Part shown: in pieces, positions 59,147 to 64,000 of the stretch
How positions within the stretch are numbered: the stretch's first letter is position 1
Layout: each line of letters begins with the position of its first letter
Notes under the pieces: generated by a model
What the model saw: only the letters and a program-made list of their open reading frames with translations
What the model was told of the DNA's origin: nothing
The model's database searches: none
Program-made: the position numbers and the translations under genes
Assembly (NCBI RefSeq): GCF_029051645.1
Contig: NZ_JAACFS010000001.1
Location: 558,001-622,000, forward strand
Direction: 5' to 3'
Source of the DNA: Bradyrhizobium sp. CSA112
GTDB lineage: Bacteria; Pseudomonadota; Alphaproteobacteria; Rhizobiales; Xanthobacteraceae
DNA length: 64,000 nucleotides

Positions 59147-59752
59147 CTATTCCGGATGCCACAGGTCGAACAGTTCCTCGGCGCTGACCAGTTCGATCTG
59201 CTCGCCGAACCGCGTCCGGTACATCGTCATCAATGCATCGTGGCCGGTGTCGGAGGAGCTGCAGAGGGCATCCTGCACGATGACGACCCGGAAGCCGAGA
59301 TCGACGGCCCCGAGCACAGTGGACAGCACGCAGACGTCGGTCTCCGCGCCCGACACCACCACCGTTCCGACGTGCCGTTCGACCAAGAGATGGCCAAGCC
59401 TCGAGCCGAAGAATGCCGAATAGGCGGATTTGTCGACCACCAGCGCCGGAGGCGAATATCGCGCAAGCTCCGGCACCAGGTCGAGGGCGCTGGGCGGAAG
59501 ACTGCCGCGCGTTGCGCGCTGCCATTTCGTGAAATAGGCCTGCCATTGGCCGCGACGGTCTTCGGGTTTTTCCGGTGTGACGAAGCGCGTGAACACCGTC
59601 CGCTCGGGGTGCCGTGCGCATATGTTCGAGATTACCGGCAGCACCCGCTCCATCCACGGCGTTTCCCACACGCCGCCCTTGGCGAAGATGTTCTGCATAT
59701 CGACGCATAGATGCGCAGCGTCGCTGATGGCCGCCGTTGTTTCCGCTTTCAT
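59147..59752 (-). CDS. cysteine hydrolase, isochorismatase superfamily
   Basis: A 201-residue protein with the Asp-Lys-Cys triad: Asp in CVDMQNIF (~18), Lys in VVDKSAYSAF (~108) and Cys in GAETDVCVLS (~138). It is shorter than the island protein at 29335-30150 and of a different subgroup. Nicotinamidase-like, isochorismatase-like and N-carbamoyl hydrolase activities are all possible. It lies upstream of the flavodoxin-like gene on the same strand, 76 bases apart, and the two may be cotranscribed. Confidence 0.87.
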   Translation of the reverse strand: MKAETTAAISDAAHLCVDMQNIFAKGGVWETPWMERVLPVISNICARHPERTVFTRFVTPEKPEDRRGQWQAYFTKWQRATRGSLPPSALDLVPELARYSPPALVVDKSAYSAFFGSRLGHLLVERHVGTVVVSGAETDVCVLSTVLGAVDLGFRVVIVQDALCSSSDTGHDALMTMYRTRFGEQIELVSAEELFDLWHPE

Positions 59753-59996
59753 CGGAAGAGCTAATTCGGCAGACCAGAACTGGTTTCAGGCGCGGCGATA
59801 AACGGCTGTCACATCGGCGACACGGCGGCCACCTTGGCCGCCGTGAGGGGTCTGATGCAGTTTGCTACCGGAGAGGCGGTTACTCTACGCGCCGACCGGC
59901 AGGAGCGGAATCAGAATCAATTGTGTCCGGCCTGCGTCACCCTGGAAAGTTGATGCATTTCATTCCTTGGAAGCCGTGAAGCGCCGGAAGCGCCGG

Positions 59997-60278
59997 TCAA
60001 TGCATTCGATGCCCCACGTAGGGGCGGTCCAGTTTGATTAGTCCCTGAATAGCCGAAACGCGGTCTTCCAATGCAGCGATAGTAACCATCAAATTGTTAC
60101 GGCGGACGTCAAGCGCGCCCCTCAGTGCGACATCGGCTTGCTGGCGTTCCTTGTCGATATCGCGGACCGATTTACGAAGGCTGGCGATCAGCGCCGTGAT
60201 CTGTTCCGCTTCCTTCGTCATGAGCGCCAAGGCGATGTGTTCCTGCGTTTCCGATCGATGGTGGTGTTTCTGTTTCAC
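59997..60278 (-). CDS. small coiled-coil hypothetical protein
   Basis: A 93-residue, largely helical protein. A His-rich start (KQKHHHRSETQEH) is followed by heptad-like segments TKEAEQITALIASLRKSVRDIDKERQQAD and NNLMVTIAALEDRVSAIQGLIKL. The GTG at 60278 is favoured because GGGAGG lies six bases before it; the ATG two codons upstream directly abuts that site. A structural or regulatory role is possible, but I recognise no family. The frame extends upstream to 60551 without coding character. Confidence 0.6.
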   Translation of the reverse strand: MKQKHHHRSETQEHIALALMTKEAEQITALIASLRKSVRDIDKERQQADVALRGALDVRRNNLMVTIAALEDRVSAIQGLIKLDRPYVGHRMH

Positions 60279-60553
60279 TGTCATCCTCCCGTTCTGCCCC
60301 GAGTGGATCCAGCAAGCTTCCCCCGAAGTTATTACCGGCAACTCAAGTCGGTTCAGGTGAATCGGATCAAATTGGATGCGATTTTCGACCGAAGAGTGCT
60401 CCGGAGCGTCATTGCATCCCGCAGGTTGAACGCGGCTGCTCCGCGCGATTATCAGGTCGAGCCGAAATGGCAGCCATGCAGGAACAATCCACGAGGAACG
60501 CTGTTGGAGGCGCGCTTGAACCGTCCCCACCACCAGCGTTCTCTGGAGCAATC

Positions 60554-60910
60554 ATGCTAAAACCGCTCGCTGTCGCGTCGACGTTCCTGCTTGTCTTTTC
60601 CATTCAGGCCGAAGCACGTCCCTACCATCGGCATCACGGTCATCAGGCGAAGGCCTGGTGCGGCAGTTACTTAAGCAAACATCTTGGCAAATCAGATCGG
60701 CGCCTTGCGCTTGCACGCTCCTGGGCGAGCGAAGGCATGAACGCCGGCGGTCCCGGAATCGGCGTAGTGGTCGTTTGGCCGCATCATGTGGGGATCATCA
60801 CGGGACAAACACCTGACGGCCAGTGGATCGTCCACAGCGGCAACGACGGTGGTGCGGTTCGCACCCGAGCCCGCTCGCTTGCCCGCGCGATCGCATTCCG
60901 ACGCGTGTAA
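60554..60910 (+). CDS. small secreted protein, CHAP/NlpC-like
   Basis: A 118-residue protein with a Sec signal peptide (~1-21, ending QAEA) and a His-rich mature start (YHRHHGHQAKAW). A compact domain follows with WCGSYLSKHLG (candidate catalytic Cys) and VWPHHVGIITGQ...WIVHSGN (candidate His). This Cys-then-His order resembles CHAP/NlpC-P60 cysteine peptidases acting on cell wall, though it is at the small end for them. CTGGAG lies before the ATG. Activity is inferred only from this pattern. Confidence 0.75.
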   Translation: MLKPLAVASTFLLVFSIQAEARPYHRHHGHQAKAWCGSYLSKHLGKSDRRLALARSWASEGMNAGGPGIGVVVVWPHHVGIITGQTPDGQWIVHSGNDGGAVRTRARSLARAIAFRRV

Positions 60911-60937
60911 GTGAGCCGCGGCCGCAACTATATCCAC

Positions 60938-61051
60938 CGTCATTGCGAGCGCAGCGAAGCAATCCACGTCTCCACTTGCGGCGCTAATTGATTGCTTCGC
61001 GGAGCCTGTCATCGAGCGCGCATTCGCGCGACCCGTTGGCTCGCAATGACG
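60938..61051. repeat. dispersed CGTCATTGCGAGC-type inverted repeat
   Basis: The element starts CGTCATTGCGAGCGCAGCGA and ends with its inverse, GCTCGCAATGACG. Internally, GAAGCAATCCA and TGATTGCTTCGC segments also pair. This is a repeat I associate with many alphaproteobacterial genomes. It lies in the convergent gap between the secreted protein and an alpha/beta hydrolase. Confidence 0.75.
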
Positions 61052-61075
61052 ACAACAACCAGCGGCGCGATGAAC

Positions 61076-62014
61076 CTATTCCCCGGCCTCGATCCACTCC
61101 GCCGCCCCACGCCACAGCGTGTCGCGATGCTCGGGCCTGAAAAATCCCATATGCCCGATCTTGGCGACGCCGGTATCGGCGGGCGTCACCGTGATGATGT
61201 CAGGCTTGATCGAGGCAAATCCTGAGCACAGCAATTCGACTGCGGGCCGTGTCGCCCAGGGATCGTCGGACATGCAGAGTGCGCGCAGTTCGCCCTTGTA
61301 TTTCGGAAAATTCTGCAAGGCGTCGAGCTTGGCATCGTCGAACAGGTAGCGCGGGCTCATCACCCAGCCGACCCATTGCAGGAACGCCTCCTTCGGCAGA
61401 TCCATGCCGAGGCCGGCCCTGCCCGGCATGTAGCCGAGCGCGCGGGTGAGGGGGAGGCCTACAAAATTCAGCAAGGCATAGACGCGGTAGCGCTCCGGCG
61501 CCGTCATCAGTTTCCAGTAGCCGGCTTGGGCTGCAATGAAGAGCGCGCGCGAAATCTCGGAATTGTTCTGCAGCAGGCCGAGCGCCTGACCGCCGAAGGA
61601 GTGCCCGACATAGGCGAAGGGGAGTGCCTTGTAGCGCTCGCGCATCCACGATACCGCGGCGGTGATGTCGTGTGCGGCCCAGTCCGACATCGAGGCCGTG
61701 AAGCCGACCAGCGATTTAGGCCGGTTGTCGCCGGTCATCGCCTTCTGCCTGCTGTCGCCGGTGCCGCGATAGTCGTAGGTCAGAACCGCGCAGCCGCGCT
61801 TGGCCAGATAGCCGGCAAAGCCGCGGTAGAGCTTGCGGGGGACTGCGGTCGCCGAATTGATCAGGACGGCATGGCGCTTGGCTCCGCGGGGCAGAAACAG
61901 CGTCGCGGCAAGGGGATATCCATCCGTCGCGGGCACCGTGATATCGTCGCTAAAAACGTCGTCCAGCCCCGGCTCGGCCACCGTGTTCTCCTGCCAGCTT
62001 TTGCGAGCGGCCAT
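61076..62014 (-). CDS. alpha/beta hydrolase
   Basis: A 312-residue serine hydrolase. It has an early core strand (VLINSATAVPRKLY), YDYRGTGDS, the nucleophile elbow YVGHSFGG (~145) and a late His in IGHMGFF (~290) with nearby acidic residues. There is no signal peptide; one or two hydrophobic segments in the lid region are short. The type resembles esterase-like proteins of wide distribution, and no substrate can be proposed. It is divergent from the DAHP synthase gene. Confidence 0.85.
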   Translation of the reverse strand: MAARKSWQENTVAEPGLDDVFSDDITVPATDGYPLAATLFLPRGAKRHAVLINSATAVPRKLYRGFAGYLAKRGCAVLTYDYRGTGDSRQKAMTGDNRPKSLVGFTASMSDWAAHDITAAVSWMRERYKALPFAYVGHSFGGQALGLLQNNSEISRALFIAAQAGYWKLMTAPERYRVYALLNFVGLPLTRALGYMPGRAGLGMDLPKEAFLQWVGWVMSPRYLFDDAKLDALQNFPKYKGELRALCMSDDPWATRPAVELLCSGFASIKPDIITVTPADTGVAKIGHMGFFRPEHRDTLWRGAAEWIEAGE

Positions 62015-62121
62015 AACAAAAGCGAAATCGGCTTTTGCCGCAAGGGCTTGTCAGGACTACCGGAAATCTAACTAGCGGTGGGCCGAAGGCCTGTGTATAA
62101 CCCGGCCTTCACAATCGCTTG

Positions 62122-62192
62122 CCCGGCTACGCCGAAGGCTTCGCCGGGTTTTTCAATTCCCTGTCCGCCGAAGCTTTAGCGAAGGCGGATAA
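62122..62192 (+). promoter_or_regulatory. leader hairpins upstream of DAHP synthase (possible attenuator)
   Basis: A stem CCCGGC...GCCGGG followed by TTTTT (62122-62153) has intrinsic-terminator form. It is followed by a second stem TCCGCC...GGCGGA (~62163-62190), about 30 bases before the aroG start. In the plus direction they lie in the presumed 5-prime leader. They could equally end a transcript entering from the left. Confidence 0.45.
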
Positions 62193-62221
62193 GTAGCGGT
62201 TTTTGCTCAGGAGTTAACGTC

Positions 62222-63610
62222 ATGTCCGAGCGGTGGACGCCCGATAGCTGGCGCGCCAAGCCGGTGCTGCAAGTGCCCGATTATCCCGATGCCAAGGCAT
62301 TGGCCGACGTCGAGGCGCAGCTCGCCACGTTTCCCCCGCTGGTGTTCGCCGGCGAAGCCCGCAACCTGAAAAAGGCGCTGGCCCGGGTCTCCTCGGGCGA
62401 AGCCTTCCTGCTGCAGGGCGGCGACTGCGCCGAGAGTTTTGCCGAGCACGGCGCCAACAACATCCGCGACTTCTTCCGCGTCCTGCTTCAGATGGCCGTG
62501 GTCCTCACCTATGCCGGCGCGCTGCCGGTGGTGAAGGTCGGCCGCATCGCCGGGCAGTTCGCAAAACCGCGCTCGTCGAATACGGAAAAGGTTGGTGGCG
62601 TCGAGCTGCCGAGCTACCGCGGCGACATCATCAACGACATCGCCTTCACCCCCGAGGCGCGCATCCCCGATCCGCAGCGCCAGTTGATGGCGTACCGGCA
62701 GTCGGCGGCGACGCTGAACCTGCTCCGCGCGTTCGCGACCGGCGGTTTCGCCAATCTCGGCAGCGTGCATCAGTGGATGCTCGGCTTCCTCAAGGATTCC
62801 CCGCAGTCGCGGCGGTACAAGGAGCTGGCGGACCGTATCTCGGACGCGCTGAATTTCATGCGCGCCTGCGGCCTTGATCTCGAAAGCCACCCCGAACTGC
62901 GCGCCACCGATTTCTACACCAGCCACGAGGCGCTGCTGCTCGGCTACGAGCAGGCGATGACGCGGGTCGATTCCACGACCGGCGACTGGTACGCGACCTC
63001 GGGCCACATGATCTGGATCGGCGATCGCACCCGCCAGCTCGATCACGGCCATGTCGAATATTTCCGTGGCATCAAGAACCCGATTGGGCTGAAATGCGGT
63101 CCCTCGCTGAAGCCGGATGAGCTGTTGAAGCTGATCGACATCCTCAATCCCGACAACGAGCCCGGACGGCTGACGCTGATCAACCGTTTCGGCTCCGACA
63201 AGGTCGGCGATCACCTCGCGCCGCTGATCCGCGCGGTGCAGCGGGAAGGGCGGGTCGTGGTCTGGTCCTGCGATCCCATGCACGGCAACACGATCACCTC
63301 GACCTCGGGATACAAGACCCGTCCGTTCGACCGGGTGTTGTCGGAGGTGAAATCGTTCTTCGCCATCCATGCGGCGGAGGGGACGCATGCCGGCGGCGTG
63401 CACCTGGAAATGACCGGGCAGGACGTCACCGAATGCATCGGCGGCGCGCGCGCCATCACCGACGAGGATCTCAACGACCGCTATCACACGGTCTGCGATC
63501 CCCGTCTCAACGCCGAACAATCGATCGATCTGGCTTTCCTGATCGCCGAACTGCTGAAGCAGGAACGCGCCGGCAAGGAAAAGCCGATGCCGGCCGCAGC
63601 GGGACTCTGA
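62222..63610 (+). CDS. aroG: class II 3-deoxy-7-phosphoheptulonate (DAHP) synthase
   Basis: The 462-residue plant-type (class II) enzyme joins phosphoenolpyruvate and erythrose-4-phosphate in the first step of the shikimate pathway. It shows [30 protein letters not shown] (metal-binding Cys), [35 protein letters not shown], and the late [12 protein letters not shown] with [14 protein letters not shown] metal-ligand segments. The start follows AGGAG (62210-62214). It is followed directly by dgkA. The leader contains two hairpins that might control expression. Confidence 0.95.
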   Translation: MSERWTPDSWRAKPVLQVPDYPDAKALADVEAQLATFPPLVFAGEARNLKKALARVSSGEAFLLQGGDCAESFAEHGANNIRDFFRVLLQMAVVLTYAGALPVVKVGRIAGQFAKPRSSNTEKVGGVELPSYRGDIINDIAFTPEARIPDPQRQLMAYRQSAATLNLLRAFATGGFANLGSVHQWMLGFLKDSPQSRRYKELADRISDALNFMRACGLDLESHPELRATDFYTSHEALLLGYEQAMTRVDSTTGDWYATSGHMIWIGDRTRQLDHGHVEYFRGIKNPIGLKCGPSLKPDELLKLIDILNPDNEPGRLTLINRFGSDKVGDHLAPLIRAVQREGRVVVWSCDPMHGNTITSTSGYKTRPFDRVLSEVKSFFAIHAAEGTHAGGVHLEMTGQDVTECIGGARAITDEDLNDRYHTVCDPRLNAEQSIDLAFLIAELLKQERAGKEKPMPAAAGL

Positions 63611-63611
63611 T

Positions 63612-63965
63612 TTGCTGCGACTCTGGCGGGCCACGATCAACACGCGTAACGGCCTCGCTTTTGCGATCCGCTCGGAGCAGGCCGTCCGCGAGGAACTGTT
63701 CGCATTGGTTCTGTCGGTACCGCTGGCCTGGCTGATCGGCACGACCACGATGCGCCGCGTGGAACTGGTCGCGGCCGTCGCCTTTGTCCTGGTGGTCGAG
63801 CTGCTCAACACCGCGATCGAGAAGCTCGCCGACCGCCTGACCACCGAGCACGACCAGAAGATCGGCCAGGTCAAGGACATGGGGTCGGCAGCGGTCGGCG
63901 TGGCGCTGTTGATGGCCGGCCTGTTCTGGCTGTTCGCCCTCGCGGAACGCATGGGCGCGATCTAA
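63612..63965 (+). CDS. dgkA: diacylglycerol kinase
   Basis: A 117-residue membrane enzyme that phosphorylates diacylglycerol. It has an N-terminal amphipathic region (RATINTRNGLAFAIRSEQAVREE), three membrane helices, and the family active-site blocks VVELLNTAIEKLADR and KIGQVKDMGSAAV. The start is a TTG one base after the aroG stop; no ATG occurs until the middle of the gene, and the ribosome site must lie within the aroG end. The length equals E. coli DgkA (~122). Cotranscription with aroG is likely. Confidence 0.92.
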   Translation: MLRLWRATINTRNGLAFAIRSEQAVREELFALVLSVPLAWLIGTTTMRRVELVAAVAFVLVVELLNTAIEKLADRLTTEHDQKIGQVKDMGSAAVGVALLMAGLFWLFALAERMGAI

Positions 63966-64000
63966 AGCGAGCATTTGCAGTTTGCTCTTGTGCAAGGCAC

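Noticed and set aside
62207..63952. 581-codon open frame on the minus strand over DAHP synthase and dgkA
   Set aside because: Fully antisense to two recognised enzymes with intact motifs, and no ribosome site or family similarity.

Overview
The window reads as chromosome of a high-GC alphaproteobacterium of the Bradyrhizobium/Nitrobacteraceae type. This is inferred from gene content (DUF3305/DUF3306 formate dehydrogenase accessories, TakP-like TRAP binding proteins, class II DAHP synthase, DUF2059 and DUF1289 proteins) and from intergenic repeats I associate with that group (the CGTCATTGCGAGC type and the GTAGGATGGGT inverted type). No rRNA, tRNA, CRISPR array, transposase or integrase was recognised. 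The first gene is cut by the window edge; the last gene, dgkA, is complete.

Region by region. 1-12.2 kb: a formate dehydrogenase operon on the minus strand (Tat-target small protein, alpha, beta, gamma, an exported oxalate-decarboxylase-like bicupin, DUF3305, and a DUF3306-TorD fusion), followed by a porin. It is bracketed by two related sensor kinases with no response regulator beside the complete one. The bicupin would make formate from oxalate in the same compartment as the dehydrogenase. 12.5-20.5 kb: a DUF202 membrane protein, a Kup potassium transporter, a cyoABCD ubiquinol oxidase operon (no cyoE) and a crotonase. 20.8-31.7 kb: a compact catabolic island of unknown substrate (Rieske oxygenase, amidohydrolase/deaminase, three-gene ABC importer, creatininase-family amidase, alpha/beta hydrolase, FAD oxidase, isochorismatase-type hydrolase, cupin, LysR regulator). 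The same palindrome lies in its two divergent promoter regions.

32-39.2 kb: dusA, then a gamma-resorcylate (2,6-dihydroxybenzoate) pathway: decarboxylase, two-component resorcinol hydroxylase, MFS uptake protein, maleylacetate reductase and a divergent MarR regulator with paired inverted operator-like sites. The ring-cleaving hydroxyquinol dioxygenase is not here. 39.2-45.8 kb: small hypothetical genes, an aspartic protease, DUF1289, a DivJ/PleC-like kinase, a beta-hydroxyacid dehydrogenase, a VOC protein and the Mrp Fe-S carrier. 46-50.6 kb: two tandem TRAP binding proteins, each with an intrinsic terminator, facing a dctQM permease pair.

51-64 kb: housekeeping genes (moaA, gph, an SDR, rpiA, DUF2059, gor, a 3-hydroxyacyl-CoA dehydrogenase between two large inverted repeats, a flavodoxin-like protein, a second isochorismatase-type hydrolase, a small secreted CHAP/NlpC-like protein, an alpha/beta hydrolase, class II DAHP synthase and diacylglycerol kinase). 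MoaA makes a precursor of the molybdenum cofactor that the formate dehydrogenase needs.
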